Shown here: piece by piece, positions 12,001-24,943 of the stretch | How positions within the stretch are numbered: the first letter of the stretch is position 1 | How the letters are laid out: every line of letters begins with the position of its first letter | DNA from: Vandiemenella viatica | Lineage: Eukaryota; Arthropoda; Insecta; Orthoptera; Morabidae | Reading direction: 5' to 3' | Assembly: GCA_031002005.1 (NCBI GenBank) | Contig: JARYHS010008074.1 | Coordinates: 265,237,930-265,301,929 of the forward strand | DNA length: 64,000 bases | The notes under the pieces: generated by a model | Seen by the model: the letters and a program-made list of their open reading frames with translations, nothing else | The model's database searches: none | Told to the model about the DNA's origin: nothing | Made by a program: the position numbers and the translations under genes

Positions 12001-14250
12001 CACTGGGCAATTGGGGCGCGTTCCGTTTGCCCTTTGTTGCACAATATTTCATGCTCCTCATATCACTTGGGAATAATGCTAAAAAATAATTAAAGCTGTT
12101 TACTATTTAATCATTTCTATTTATTGTCACTTTCACAAAACACAGCAACCAGTCAGGTTGCCTGAAAATATTCCAAAGGATTGCAGCCATCTAAGAAAAG
12201 AAACGCTTCAAAATTTTATAAAATTCCTGTAGCTTCGACAGAATATTCTCTCAGTTTAGCTCGCTAAACTTGTCTCAATTTTTTGACTTTAACTTCCATA
12301 CTTCACCTAACCTTACAACTTAAACTTTTATTTTCAATTCTCTAAACTCTTTAGCTAGGAGTTCAGTAAAATGAACTAGTCCTAAAAGTGTCAACACTTT
12401 TTGCCAACCCCTCTTATCCAGAAATAACCACTGAGTGTTGTCTATTTCACATAGAAACTTGCCGGTTCACTGTTATCTAAAGACTATCTGACGTAAAACT
12501 TAGAAAACAGTGTTTTTGGCTACTGCTGCACGAACCACTGTTGCTTTCCACGTTCACTGTTCACTTCACTGACACTCTTTCCAAATTTTCAAGTCTGTAT
12601 ATATTTTTTACGGTACAATCACATCATAACTCCTACAACGTCGCAACGTTTTCATCAAATGCTGCGCCAGATCCCCTCCAAGCGAAGAGTAAGGAGCATA
12701 TTACACCACTATTACTTATCTATGGTACAGTCTCTCTGAATCTTCCAAATATTGCAACACGTATTGAAAAATTCCCCAATAATTCATATTACAAAGCTTT
12801 TGTAGCTTTACACCTATCAGTTTCTCTTTTAAATAGAGAGACTGCCTATGGCTAAATCTGCAAAGTATATTTATTTATTTTAAAAAAAAAGGTAAAGTGG
12901 AAATTGGAAATACTTATAGGAGATAGAATTGATACAATGTCGCAAAATGTTTTTCCGGTAAAGCAGGATGATGCAGAGTTGTTTGACAAGCACATGTGGA
13001 CTGTTTGCGGAGATAACCTACATCATGTCCTTATTCTAAGACTTGCATTTGATTGACCACAGTCTACTTGCTGTATTATTGTTCATTCTGAATGAACAAT
13101 GTTAAAAAGAGGGAGTAAAAGTTAGTTTAAGAATGTTTCCTGTACTCACTCTCCAGATTTCGTTCACAGCTAAATCGTTCTATATACCGGTTAGTCTAGC
13201 TTGGTAGAACATCAACGCAACTGAAATTTAGTATAAAGGAGAGATGCATTTTGCGGTGAATGGAACCGTTCTTTGCTTAAGACCATTGTATCTACTGATC
13301 TTAAACAGGAATTCAAACGTCAAATGAGATCCTGGGCAATACCTACCAAAGTGATGAATTCATAATACAAGAAAATGATACGGAACTAATATTTCGTTGC
13401 GTGACGTTGCTGGTAGCTACAGCGTAAGAGTAAATTAGAGACTTCGAGGAAGCCAGCTCAGATTATAAATTTCGTGGCACTGTTATGATGAAGTAATTAC
13501 CATTTGTATTAAGCTAGAGAAGGAAATAACTCAATTCTCTCTTGTGATTAGTATTACCTATCATTTTTATGTCTTGTCGCGATTTATGGCATGAATTGAT
13601 GTGACGTATAAAAGCAAAGTGTGGGTGCAAACTTAAAAAAAAATCTGAAACTGAAGCTGATGGAAGAGTATTTTTCTACGCCCCTTTTGATTAAGGCCGC
13701 ATACGTATTTAATAGGTAAGTTCGTGTCCAAAATTTCCTCAAGCCTCGTTTCTGACTCTCTCTCTCAAACTCTTCCTCCCTTTGCGTGTGTGGTATGTTT
13801 ATGCGCCCGTATGTGTGTCTGTGTTAGAGAGAGAGAGCGCACTAACCAATGGCACAAATGATACAACACTGTTTTCACGTCAGACCACAATGTGAAAGTA
13901 GAATTGTCTGGTACTGAGAAATTCTCCTTGAAATCATTACTTTTACTATCTACAATTCTTTTAGCCTTGAGTATTAGAGAGGATTGGCCTAGCAACGCTT
14001 TATGCTTACTCTTAACAGCTGGAGAACAAAGAAACCTCGTGTACTGACAAGAAATGGTACTATAGGAACCAGATGTTCTGAGGTTTTAACATGGAGAGCG
14101 TCCAACTTGTCATTATTGCAGTAATCACTTATCGACAGGAAACCTGTTAGATATTGTACATGACACAGATAGCAGGTGGGATGTGATGGATCATTCCACG
14201 GAGAAACGTGTATCTCGTAGGTAACGTCGACTTTTTCCGATCGTCAGACG
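9016..14250. other. Intergenic or intronic DNA, no recognised gene
   Basis: Long AT-rich stretch. The longest open frames (10096-10482, plus, 128 codons; 11239-11505, minus, 88 codons; 12541-12855, plus, 104 codons) have no recognisable domain and look like chance frames. A CT/GT-rich patch lies at 13755-13840. Confidence 0.4.
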
Positions 14251-14251
14251 C

Positions 14252-14302
14252 CCGTCTCTAAAGACCTCGCTGTTAAGAGACGTTAAGCAGTTAAAAAAAA
14301 AT
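14252..14302 (+). mobile_element. Isolated 3' tail of a SINE (or of its partner LINE)
   Basis: About 47 bases (tctctaaagacctcgctgtt... gttaagcag then poly-A) match the last part of the SINE at 2247-2510 almost base for base, but none of the SINE body precedes it. Confidence 0.65.
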
Positions 14303-14366
14303 ATATATCCGGTCGTCGATAACTCGGAGAGTAGTGGTAGTTTTGTTCTTGTTTGAATGAATGGCG

Positions 14367-14480
14367 CAACTTGATAAATAATTTTGAACTTCTGCTACAG
14401 TTGGGAAGGGGTAGAGACAATGACAACTTGATAAATAATTTTGAACTTCTGCTACAGTTGGGAAGGGGTAGAGACAATGA
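14367..14480. repeat. Perfect 57-bp tandem duplication
   Basis: Copies at 14367-14423 and 14424-14480 (caacttgataaataatt... gagacaatga) are identical. The lack of divergence means a recent duplication or an assembly artefact. Confidence 0.9.
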
Positions 14481-17400
14481 ATCGGAGGAAAATCAGCCAT
14501 GGATTTTCGAAGCAACCATGTCGCCCCTTGCCTAAAGTAGAAAATGGAAAATTGATTGGCCAGCCTAGGGTACGATCCTGCGTTCTCCCAAATGTCAGAC
14601 TCAAGCGTTAACCGCTCGGCCTTGTATTACTTACAGTCATCCTTCCTCTATATATACTACTCAAAATCACATTGGATCACAAGTAAAAGACAACACTTCT
14701 CGGAGCTCAGCATAACAGTGCTGTTTCAATGTTACAAAGCGCCTGTAAAAATTTGAACTAGCGAAACCTGGATATTAATGTAACTGACTGACGTGTTCTT
14801 GAATTTTCAATTGTATGTTCCCCGAATTCACAAGTCGTTCCTACGTTCCTTCTTTTACTTCCAAGCAGCTATGGCAAAAACATAAAATATCAGATTTAGC
14901 ACTTCCAAAAATTTGATTTTGAATTGTGTACTCTTAGGATTAGTGGCTGGGAAATGGTTGGTGCTCCGTTAGATTTATTATCGACATTAGGATCATTTCT
15001 ACTTTGACGATAAGGCAGTGGACGCTGAGAAAGTACTGCTTGGAGAAGCAACAAGAAAGGTTGAATGGGACGCCTGGAATAATGAACGGTTATCAATCGC
15101 CATTTGGTTCGTTAGTGTGATTTACATTTGCTCAGCCCGGAGCTCGTTACCACCCGGCTATTCGTCTGTGTCTGCAGGTTTCGGCTGTTGTCCTGGGGGA
15201 TTGTCTCCAGATCTGATTTGTTATTAGGTGAACTACATTACATCCTGATACTTATAATGATTGGAGAGGAGGTAACACTGTAAGAAATTAAACGGCAAAT
15301 TTACGATGCTAGAAGGCATCCTTACTGGTTCAACAAAACTTACAACAATATATAAGATGTCATTGAATCAAACAACTGAACAATACGCTAGCTGCATCAC
15401 AGGCCTAAATACCACAGAGCGCTGTCACTGCTTGAGCAATGAACGCTAGACAAACGAATTTTTCATTATTAAATTCCATTTGAAAAGACGAAAATAATAT
15501 TTAGATTGTAATCACAATACTCCTTGAGAAATAAATATCCTATCATTATTGTTAGAAACTGTGCAGCTATTCCTCTGTTGGTAAACACTAGTAAATCCAA
15601 AAAATTAATCCACGAATCGTAAGCGCTCTGGAAATCTCAGGTTATCATACAGGATTTATTAAGGATTAAAATTAAAGTCGTCTAGTAAGAACTGCTTTGG
15701 ATTGAAATATTTGTTTCCATATGCGTTTCGCACTTCTTTCGTGGGTCATCACCCATGAAATCTTAGAAGCAGGGGTTACATGTTGTCGCTCAAATGTTGG
15801 CGTTATTTATGTGTCAACACATATCCACAGTTTTTTTCTTTTAGATAATTCGGTGTGAGTGCATCAATGTTAATTGTAACCAACTACTGCTGCTTACAGG
15901 TGGAATGTCAGACATGTATTTAACAGATTTTGGTTTCCTCTCCAACAATTTAGGTCACTCTCCAACACTAAAAAATAACTCCTGTGAATTAGTGTAACTA
16001 TTTAAGCAGTTTTTCTGAAAAAATATGAATTTCTCCGAATTGCAATCACTGCTAGAGTTTCCACTGCTTGAATGCAACACTTGCTAAAAGCGGTTTTCAT
16101 TGCACATTTCGATGACATTCTTGGTTGCAAAATTGAAGGTCTAAGTTTCAAATCCTGAGAATAATTGTATTTTTATAATACTGTAATACCTAAATTAATG
16201 AAAATAGACACATTTCCCGTCAGTATTGTTTGGTCAGTACTTGTAGTGACATTACAAATGAATTTGAATTTTATGGAAAAAAATTTGGTTCCTTAATTTT
16301 ATGCACAAATGATTATGATGATGTATACGAAATTATTTTTCGGTCCTGGCATATCGCAGATTATGAGTCAATTATCAAGGGTAATTTTTCGAGTGAAGTT
16401 CTTGTGTCAATTAGAGTTTAAAAATTTACTGCAGAATCTTACAGCATTCTCTGGGATGTCACTAGTTTCGTTTGCATAAAGGAATTCCTGTATACTCCAT
16501 TAAAATAATAATAATAATATTCCTGCTGGGAATCGGATCTGTGAAATTCTGTTTTGTAACTACGTATGTTCCTTCCCGATTACACTCTTTTTGTAGCTTC
16601 TAAATTCTAGATCTTAATGACTTGAGTGGAAATCGCAATACGGGAAAACTCATTTTTCTCACAAAAAAGTAGCTAGTTATATGGCTTGACAGGATTTGGA
16701 GACTAACTATACTTTAAAAAATTGATATTCGTTAATTACATATCTGGTACTGTCCCTGTTAGTTCCATGGTTGATGCTCCACACCGTAAGGCGAAATAAA
16801 CATTTTAGTACTTAACAGATGGTTTCAATTTATATGATCTACGCTCAAGCTAGCTCCCAGGGAAACAAAATCGTCAAGCGTGCAATGCGTAGTCAAGTAT
16901 GTCGAAAATGAGGCGAGGAATCAAGTTACGCTAGGACGCTCAGAAATTAGTTAAACAACTGGTGATAAGCACAAAAATCTACAAAAGTGAGATGTTAAAT
17001 CGTCTACGGTGCAGGAAGCAACCATTTTTTTTTTTTTTTGCTGATCTTTTTAAACTTCTCTTTAATATTGCAATATTTGGGACGTACTATGAGGTTAAGA
17101 TGCCAGCTGTTACACCCCATCTTCGGGAAAAAAAAGCAAAAAATGATCGACTGAAAAACCGAAGAACTCATAATTTGGTTGCTTGCTATTTTCTGTTGTT
17201 ATTTCTTTAATGTTTATAAATTAAACTGCATTTTTAGCAATTGTTTTTGATATAATGCTTATTATTTTGTGAGTAAACATTATATTCTATTACCTTGTCA
17301 GCAGGTGGTGTTAAATTTTAAAAAATGCCAAAAAACTCGCGCAAATGATTCAGCTGCATATCAGTGGATGTTAAACTCTTTACTGCTTCAAGAACAAAGT

Positions 17401-18931
17401 ACTCAAATTCCTAGATTTGCTTTCCCACAAGATTGACTTAGGAACAGATCCGAATCGCCATGTTGTTCGATGAGCAGCACGTAGGGCAAGGCGTGGGGTG
17501 TGGGAAGATGGAGGAGCGCTTTGTTTGACGAGTGAGATTGCTTCAGTCTGCAGCACCGACAGTGCGTAATTTGGATGCTGGCAGACGAGCTGTGTCATTA
17601 CTCTTGATTGCCCTTATGAGATTAGTCTCCAAGTGCCGCTTTCTCTCGCGCCAAGTGCATTAACACTTCCCTCCTCCGCTTTCCTCGCAATCCAGAACCA
17701 GTTTCCCGAGTCGTGAGTGAAGGAGAATGGACGGGCGTAGCGGAGGAGAGAGGAAACTGTAAATTTCGACACGTTACCTCTCGTGGCTTCATTAGCTCAT
17801 GGCGTGCCGTAATTTTTCACGGCGTGCGTTGAGTCGATCGCGTACCGCTGACTTCCAAACTCAGACTCCATTAATCTCAGCTCGCAGCTGAGTGCTGCGT
17901 CGCAATCAGATATATCTGCTCACTTCACGTTTTGTCTGGTAAATTACTCCTTATCGTCATGTTCTCAGTGTTTTGGTAACTTTTCTATTACTTTGTTATT
18001 CCTAGTGGTTATTCTGGTGGGTCAGTAAGCTTTTAAATTGAACTTCACATTTGGAAAATATTTGATTTGTTCGTCTGCAATAGGTCCCTACGTAATTCAG
18101 TTTACACTTGAAACTGTAGGTGTCCCCTTTAGCCAAATGTATTATCAGTATAGGTTAGAATATCCACTCGAGATTCTGATGTGCATCAAATCGTTACTGT
18201 TACTTAGGTGGCCGAACTCTACTTCCATTTCTTTTGTCTAGTAAGGTGTCAGTTTTTTATGCGTGCTGATTTGATAATCTGTGAACGAATAAACAAATGG
18301 TATCTCGTGTATCAAAATAGGATACTAGAATTTTGGCGTTATGTTTTTGTCCAATAGTAAGACAGAAATTTTTATTATAATTTCCTTAACTTAGCTTCGT
18401 TCTACTCTGTTGTTCAATTGACGGTGTTGATTCGTAGCAAAATTTTGGAATTATTTTTTTTAAAATAATTTCTTCCCAAGCAATCTGTAACCGAAGACCC
18501 CTATCTCTGAACTTTTTTATGCTTGTGATATTTCACACTCCACGAATTCATTCTAATGTCAACTTAAATGAATAAATCCGGAGTATAAAGTTTTAATGCT
18601 ATGGTTTTCTACCTTACATCAGTGTTTAGAGACGTTTTTCAATTCAAGTACAACGCTATGTCCTCGATCTCTCACGGCTCTTTGGAAAAAGTTGATACAT
18701 GTGACTCGCAATCATATTTCCATTAACATCTCAAACACTCTAATTTTTGTTAGCTTCTAATAATGTTTAGATGTGCACATTCCAAATTTATTGGTAATCG
18801 GCATTTTCCAATCAAATCCTAATCTATCTGCAGGAAGAAACGCTGCGAGAAAAGTGAGAGGAAGAAAATAAGTGGAGTGCGAAAAGGAGAAAATCTTTTG
18901 TTTTCTTTTGTGATGGTGGCTACTTGTCGAA
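14481..18931. other. Intergenic or intronic DNA; GC-richer island at 17380-17930
   Basis: No gene recognised. There is a poly-T run near 17025-17039. The part 17380-17930 has more CpG and pyrimidine-rich tracts than its surroundings and could be regulatory, but no motif proves it. Confidence 0.35.
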
Positions 18932-19150
18932 TTATTGACTGAGCGTGGTGGATGAGCTTCTCGAATTTGGGAGCACGCAGGTTCAAATCTACGTCCAGAT
19001 TTCGATTTTCCATACTTTTCCGAAATGACTCCAGCCGTATGTTGGGATGATTCCTTTAAAAGACCATGGCCGAATTCCTTCCCGTTCCCTGTCTGCATTC
19101 CTTTTCCGCCACTAGCGACTTCGACGTTGACGAGGCGTAATGCCATAAAC
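18932..19150 (+). mobile_element. SINE family A copy
   Basis: It begins actgagcgtggtggatgag and has a decayed B box (ggttcaaatc), then gattttccatac, atgactccag, ttgggatgattcctt, aaaagaccatggccgaattc and a different 3' end (gacgttgacgaggcgtaatg). Confidence 0.75.
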
Positions 19151-19714
19151 AAAATCAAAAAATTCGAAGTATGAATCATTAAATGCATTTAATATTCCAG
19201 AAGTGTCTCTGTATGATACTGTTGGAAAATTGATGGGCAAAATCGTCCCAGTATTTAGATGCGTGATCATTAACACATTAATCAACTTTCTTTAGCGAGG
19301 TACCTGCGTGCTCCTCAAATTGAGAAGACATTATGCTAATAAATGGAAAAAGAATAATAAAGTGAAATCTTCGCAATACAAAACATGCAGTACATTTAAA
19401 AGTGCACATTACGGTGACATTTGAGTTATGTGTGGTGTATGTTTCATGCAGAAAAAAATGGCAAAGTAAATTACATCAGAGTACCAACCATATAGTTGAC
19501 TCACAGTTGAACGAAATGTGCGAGATGGGGAAGGAAAGAAAGGTTACCACCAGGGTCCTACAACGCAAGAATAAACGGTCCGCGATCGCATTTTATATCT
19601 CTCTGTTGCTGTTAACCAATGAACTGGAAAAACACATCCTTTTTTTAAGCCATTTAACCAGCATCATCTGTTTCATTTTCCTCAACTATGTTAGACTCTT
19701 CTAGTGTCGGTGGT
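19151..19714. other. Intergenic DNA
   Basis: AT-rich and unremarkable. The open frame 19402-19704 (100 codons) shows no recognisable domain. Confidence 0.4.
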
Positions 19715-19850
19715 AATCTCAAGTGTAAAGACAACACAGGACAAACACAACACTTACTTAAAACCACCCATGCCTTGGAACGGAGTCGAACCGGCGACCT
19801 GTGCAATTGATAGTCACCTCGCTAGTCCCGCGCTACCGAGGCCGGCAAAC
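19715..19850 (-). mobile_element. SINE family B copy
   Basis: The minus-strand reading has a tRNA-like head (ctcggtagcgcgggactagc, B box ggttcgactcc), then catgggtggtttta and tgttgtgtttgtcctgtgtt. It faces the copy at 19984-20275 head to head. Confidence 0.7.
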
Positions 19851-19983
19851 ATACCGTTCAAATAATGGACGTTTCAGAATTTTTCCTCTTTTTCACCGTT
19901 TACTTCCGGAATCTAATCGATGTAGTTGTCCATCAGGCGCATAGTGTACATCTCTGTGAACGCCACACCAAGTTTAAGGAAGC

Positions 19984-20275
19984 CGACCCCGACAGCGTAA
20001 CGGCTAGCGTGTTGGCCTCGAGTTGCTGGGGTCACTGGTTCGAGTCCGGCCTCGGCCATGGGTAGTTTTAATTAAATGTTGTGTCCGTCTTGTGTTGTCC
20101 ATACTATTGTAAATAAAAACATTTGAGAGATAATACATGTTAAGTTACAAAAATGACGTAGACTTGAAGAATCATTGTACGTTAGTAGATTTAATAATGA
20201 AATGTTTTGAAGCTGGCTAAATGGCAAAAAAGCCGAAGGCCATATATTTTAAAAAATAATAATAATAAAAAAAAA
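19984..20275 (+). mobile_element. SINE family B, complete insertion with 14-bp target duplication
   Basis: tRNA-like A box (gcgtaacggctagcgtgttgg) and B box (ggttcgagtcc), then catgggtagtttta and tgttgtgtccgtcttgtgtt, and a 3' end with gctggctaaatggc and aagccgaaggcc before an A-rich tail. The 14-bp repeat aagtttaaggaagc flanks it exactly (19970-19983 and 20276-20289), which is the signature of LINE-mediated insertion. This is the youngest-looking SINE in the window. Confidence 0.88.
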
Positions 20276-20433
20276 AAGTTTAAGGAAGCGCATAAACCGT
20301 CGCAGTTTTCATAAATCCTTTAGACAAATCAAAAACTATTATCTCCTTTTCGTTTAAGAAATTTCATTTTTCTTCAGTTAATAACATAGTTAATAATGGT
20401 AAAATTATTGTTATTATTTACTTATTGCTTTAC

Positions 20434-20640
20434 GACGTCATTAAAGGTGGGATGGGATTGGGGCAAGGGACGGGAAGGAATTCGGCCATAGCCTTTTGAA
20501 GGAAGCATACTAGTATTCGTCTGGAGTGATTTGGAGAAACCATGGAAAAACCAAATCTGGATGCCCGGACAGGGATTCGAACCGCCATCCTCACCAATGG
20601 GAGGCCAGAGCGTTTACCACTCACCCACCACGCTCGGTTG
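20434..20640 (-). mobile_element. SINE family A copy
   Basis: The reverse complement shows the head (gagcgtggtgggtgagtgg), B box (ggttcgaatcc), gtccgggcatccagatttgg, ggtttttccatgg, and ggctatggccgaattcc in family order. Confidence 0.8.
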
Positions 20641-20716
20641 CACAATTACCACGAGCTCACAGATTTTTAAAAAGTCACCTCCTCAGAATATTTAAGTTGT
20701 ATCTAAAAATATTGAC

Positions 20717-20720
<4 letters not shown>

Positions 20721-20760
<40 letters not shown>

Positions 20761-20765
20761 TTCTT

Positions 20766-20810
<45 letters not shown>
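20721..20810. repeat. Compound (CT)n-(CA)n microsatellite
   Basis: An interrupted CT run to about 20789 passes directly into a CA run to 20810. Confidence 0.97.
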
Positions 20811-20811
<1 letters not shown>

Positions 20812-21799
20812 TATATATCATTTTGTTTTTACTAGTTCACTTATTTTTCTACACGTAGTTTATTAAGATTTTTTTGTTTATCCACATAGAAGCACAACGT
20901 GCTACTCAACAGTATGTAGGAATTATTTTCTTATTGGTTATCTTTGCTTGTTTAACTGCTCATCGTAATTAAATTAACACAGCAACGGTTTCTAATTCAG
21001 AAGCATGTCACTGGCATCTCGTTTTTGTAGCCCCTCGAAAATCGATTCACGTAACTGTCAGACCACCCATTGTCAAGCAGGAGGACAAAAACTGCTAATA
21101 GAGACGTGGCGGCGGCCGTAATGAGCTCTGTCTCTCGCGACACCAGCGCCTCTCGCGGCAACTACCAGAGGTTCCGACACACCGCATAAAAACGGCTCCC
21201 ATCGTGCTTTACGAAGTCTGCCAATCAGCCGAGCTGTAATTTGCAACCACACTTGACCGCAGTAAAAATATAACTGGCGCCTCTGTTTGTTGACTTCTAC
21301 TTTTTCCTCGCGGTCGACTTCAGCATTTCGTGCAGGTCTCCCGCAGTTCGAGCACGACTTGATGATACGGTGTGGTTTGTCGGTGGATTTACTTCCTCTT
21401 TTATGCCAATGCAGAAAAAGGGAATCCTGCCTGGCTTGTGAAATGGTCGGCGTTGCGGGCAGACGTCTTAATTTCTAGGTGTTGTTCGGACTGCGACTGG
21501 TTCCTGTACCGAAATTTTCAGATACCGTGAAAATCCGAAATTATGATGATTACGAAGTACGCCAATTCCAGGGAAAGAACTGCATAGTTATGCTAATGGA
21601 CAGTCCAGTTACTGGTGTAGCAGCATAGTCGCATAAGGTTAATACTTCTAAAGTAATAGTATTTCTATTCACTTATGTAGTACGGATCACTTTTTCCTAG
21701 GATGAGTTCGTCACTTTATTTGTTTGATTTGCGAACACTGCTAACACAAATCATTCCGCTCAAGAAATTCTGGTAACAGAATTTCTTCCAAGTGTTCCT
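20811..21799. other. Intergenic DNA with a CpG-richer patch at 21040-21480
   Basis: No coding domain recognised. The patch (ggcggcggccgtaatgagc, tctctcgcgacaccagcgc) stands out in composition and could be regulatory or an untranslated exon. There is no direct support for either. Confidence 0.3.
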
Positions 21800-22045
21800 A
21801 TAGTTTCGCGCGGTGTTAGTGGAGGTAGAGCTCCGTATTACCATTTCAACCCTCGACATTGCACAGGATGTGAACCTCACTGCATCTCGCTACAGCAGTG
21901 CTTTATCATGTCGAAGTGTTTCATACGAGAGCAGGCTGACAGGGCTTGGAAACCTTTTCAAATATTCAGCTTCGAAGATTAATACTTGGCTTCAATGGGG
22001 ATCGAACCTCTGTCGTCCGGACCGCAATCGGTCGCTTTAGTGACT
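21800..22045 (-). mobile_element. SINE-like repeat, family C
   Basis: On the minus strand it begins gcgagtcactaaagcgaccg, with a B-box-like agaggttcgatcccc, then cttcgaagctgaatat and an end at ggagctctacctcc. A related end and middle occur at 26268-26495. Confidence 0.5.
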
Positions 22046-24124
22046 CGCATCTTTAAATTGAAAAAATATTAAAAATTCTAATTTTTATCGCAATTAGCTA
22101 CTAAATTCACACACAGAAATTCGTTGACTCTGCAGTAGGACATACTGTACTATATGCATATCATGTATTTAAATATTTCCAACTCAAGATAAACATTACA
22201 GATTCGACACAACACTCAAAATGGTCCATTTTCTATGTTCTACTCGAACTGCTGACTTTTTAAGTGTTAGACGGATTGTAAATAATATTCCCTTGTTGCT
22301 TGATTTGACTTGTCATACTTCATTTATCTCACAGCATAGAGACACAATTTTTGTTTTGGATACAAATTATTAAAACAATGAAATGTTACCCATACACGTT
22401 TTAATAAACCAAGCAACCGGTCTTGTAGCTTTTTGTACAGCGTATGGAAGGAGTATTATGATTTGCCTGTTAGATGGGTTGGTAAAACTGACGCCTTCCC
22501 TGAATACGCCGGTAACAGGTTACTCTCTCTTCTTTCATCTTTCATGCAAAACACAAACAACACACTACAATAGTCATACATTCATCACATTAATATACAC
22601 CCGCAATACTAATCAACGCCACACTGTGGTGTTAATTCACCACTAAACGGGATATAGAAAGGTGTATCAACTAGCTTCTAGTCTCTCGTCTGGAATATCG
22701 GCCATCCTGTTCACAATTTCTAGACCGTTTTCCTTATTCATCCAGTCGAATGTGGGACGATTCCCAACTTTTACATAAAAAATTATGCAGCAGACAATCT
22801 AAACGCATAAAACACCGTTTACTCTACTTACGGAGTGATGGTAATATATGCATAAGCGAAAGTAATCAACCGTGGGAGTAAAATATCAACACTCCCCAAT
22901 TATGCAAAGATTTCCCTAGAAAGGTATTGAATGGATTAAGGAAACAATACATTGCGCAACGCAAACTGCAACAGTTAGAATTACGTCGGAAAATTTATGA
23001 ATAAATAAATATATTTTTAGAAGAATTGTATGTTTCAACTTTAAGAATGGAGTCAATCAAAAGAGATAAAAAATAAATAAATCTGCAGAGAGAAACCCAC
23101 AGAAACCATCTGCAAAGGATAGGAAGGATTATATGGTCACTTCAAATGAATGGAGTAAAATGGACTGACTGAAAAAAAATCTATTTCTTTGATGCAAAAC
23201 CCAAAACTGTGATGCACTGGTTTGTATTTATCAAAAAAGGCCTTAATTTGTTCGGATTGAAATGTGAAGGTGCTTTTGATGTAGGACTCTTTCGGAATAA
23301 GTTAGTGCCACGTGTGACAAACGGAGACGAACGATCAAAAATAAGACGTGGTGCGCTTTGGAAAGAGCAGTGCAAACTAGCTCTCTCAAATGAATGAAGG
23401 AGCTCTAGGTCCAAAAGAAACTGAACCTCCGCGCCAATTGCAAAAAGGTTTAACGTGGACCAAGTTGGCCTCAACGAACATAAATACATACATACTTAAC
23501 GCTTATGCTGTAAAGAAGCATTATTTTGTTGCAGTACGAAGAAACAGTAAAAAAAAAAATAGTTTATATGTAACTACGATAACTTCAGCAGAGCAAAGAT
23601 GAGTTGACAAGTTTTGTTTTGTATCATGAAAACCGGTTTAAACGTGTATAGTGCGGCTGTGGTATGTTACACTGAAAATCTCAATGACAAGAAATGAAGA
23701 AAAAGTGAATGGAGAACCGACATTCTGTTTATGCACTCACCTTTCGCTCCGTTAGGCCGCGTCGTAGAAATTATGCAGAATAAAAATGCGAAAATCCTGC
23801 GCAGACTTACGAACGAAAATTCCTGCTGATATAGCGGGCAAGGTTTTAACGCTGCGGCCTTGCTGTAGGAAGTTAATTAAGGTGGTCGTGGTCTGGGAAG
23901 CGGTGCCATTGTGCCGCCCAGCCCCACTGGTACACTTCCCACACTCACTCAACCCACTTTCGTGAACACTACCCGCTCGCTCTGGGAAACGATCTCGTTT
24001 CTCGGCCTTCATAACAGCGGCGTCTGCGATCTCGGCTTTCTTTCCAGACACGACAAAGCTATGCAGATATGAAGAGAAGGTCACAAAGACTCCGTCCTAA
24101 AACATATATGCCAATTCATCTAGT
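22046..24124. other. Intergenic DNA
   Basis: No gene recognised. Open frames at 23181-23489 (minus) and 23752-24084 (minus) lack known domains. The second lies in a slightly GC-richer patch. Confidence 0.35.
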
Positions 24125-24132
24125 ATGCTCAG

Positions 24133-24943
24133 TAGGCTTGGGCAAAATATATTTATGTATCGAAATATCGATATTTTGATAAATAATCGATATTTATCGT
24201 CCATATTTTTGTTCTCGATAGATCAAAAATCGATATTTTTTGGAGTACCAATTCTATATTTTTTGTATTCAGTATCTAATTTCATGCTTTGCATATACAG
24301 TGGATAAATATACGTACATATCATATTTTCTGAACGCGTCTTAAAAAAAGTGAATTCGTCTTAATTTAACAGTTTTTCATCAACGGTTAACAGGTCGAAA
24401 AGGCTGTTAAATTTTAACAGGTATACGTTAACGTCAGCCTCATTTTTGTACAACATATGAGCTTAAGCAGTATCTGGACGAGCCACTAATAGATAGGAAA
24501 CCAGAGAGAGTAAAGTTTTGGGTGAATTGCCTGCACTTCACGCTGGTGCTGAAGTACCTGATACGCCAAGTCTCTTCTGCGTCGTCCAAAAGAGTGGCTT
24601 CTGCAGTTAACTTGGCGTCACCCAACAACAGGAATAGATTGACGAAGGAACATATAAAACATCACATGTCTATATCAGACGAATACTGATTTGATAGATT
24701 GCAAAAGTAAATAAATTAGTAAAAGTTTCAATAATTTCTACACGTGTCTTTAATTTTCCAATTTAAAAGAAAAAAAAACCATTTTGATATATTTTTGTAA
24801 TTTTTTTAGGTAATTACTGGCTTTAGGTAAAAATATCGATATGTTGATATGTTTCCTTGATACATATCGATAGTTTTTTTCTTGATACATATCGATATTA
24901 TTTGTTAATTTCTATACGATATTTCTTCGTTTGCCCATCCCTA
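24133..24943 (+). mobile_element. Internally deleted hAT transposon, 811 bp, with 8-bp target duplication
   Basis: The ends are imperfect inverted repeats: TAGGCTTGGGCAAA at left and the reverse complement of TAGGGATGGGCAAA at right. They are flanked by an 8-bp duplication, atgctcag (24125-24132) and atgttcag (24944-24951), one mismatch. Subterminal regions are dense in ATCGATA-type motifs, arranged as direct and inverted repeats near 24165-24240 and 24833-24920. Such arrays are typical transposase-binding regions of insect hAT elements. Inside is a remnant of the transposase C-terminus. Confidence 0.88.
24459..24690 (+). pseudogene. hAT transposase C-terminal dimerisation region, remnant
   Basis: One plus frame reads about 75 residues beginning ELKQYLDEPLIDRK and containing FWVNCLHF, LKYLIRQVSSASSKRVAS and NNRNRLTKEHIK, then stops. 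This is the hAT C-terminal dimerisation domain pattern (a Y-L-x-E-P-L start, a W, then P/S-S-x-x-R-V-F/A-S and R-x-R-L). The highly conserved proline and phenylalanine positions have changed. The DDE catalytic part and BED finger are absent, so it cannot code for transposase. Confidence 0.8.

Noticed and set aside
19765..20060. tRNA genes
   Set aside because: The tRNA-like A and B boxes are followed by SINE bodies and tails, lack a cloverleaf with a matching acceptor stem, and recur as families.
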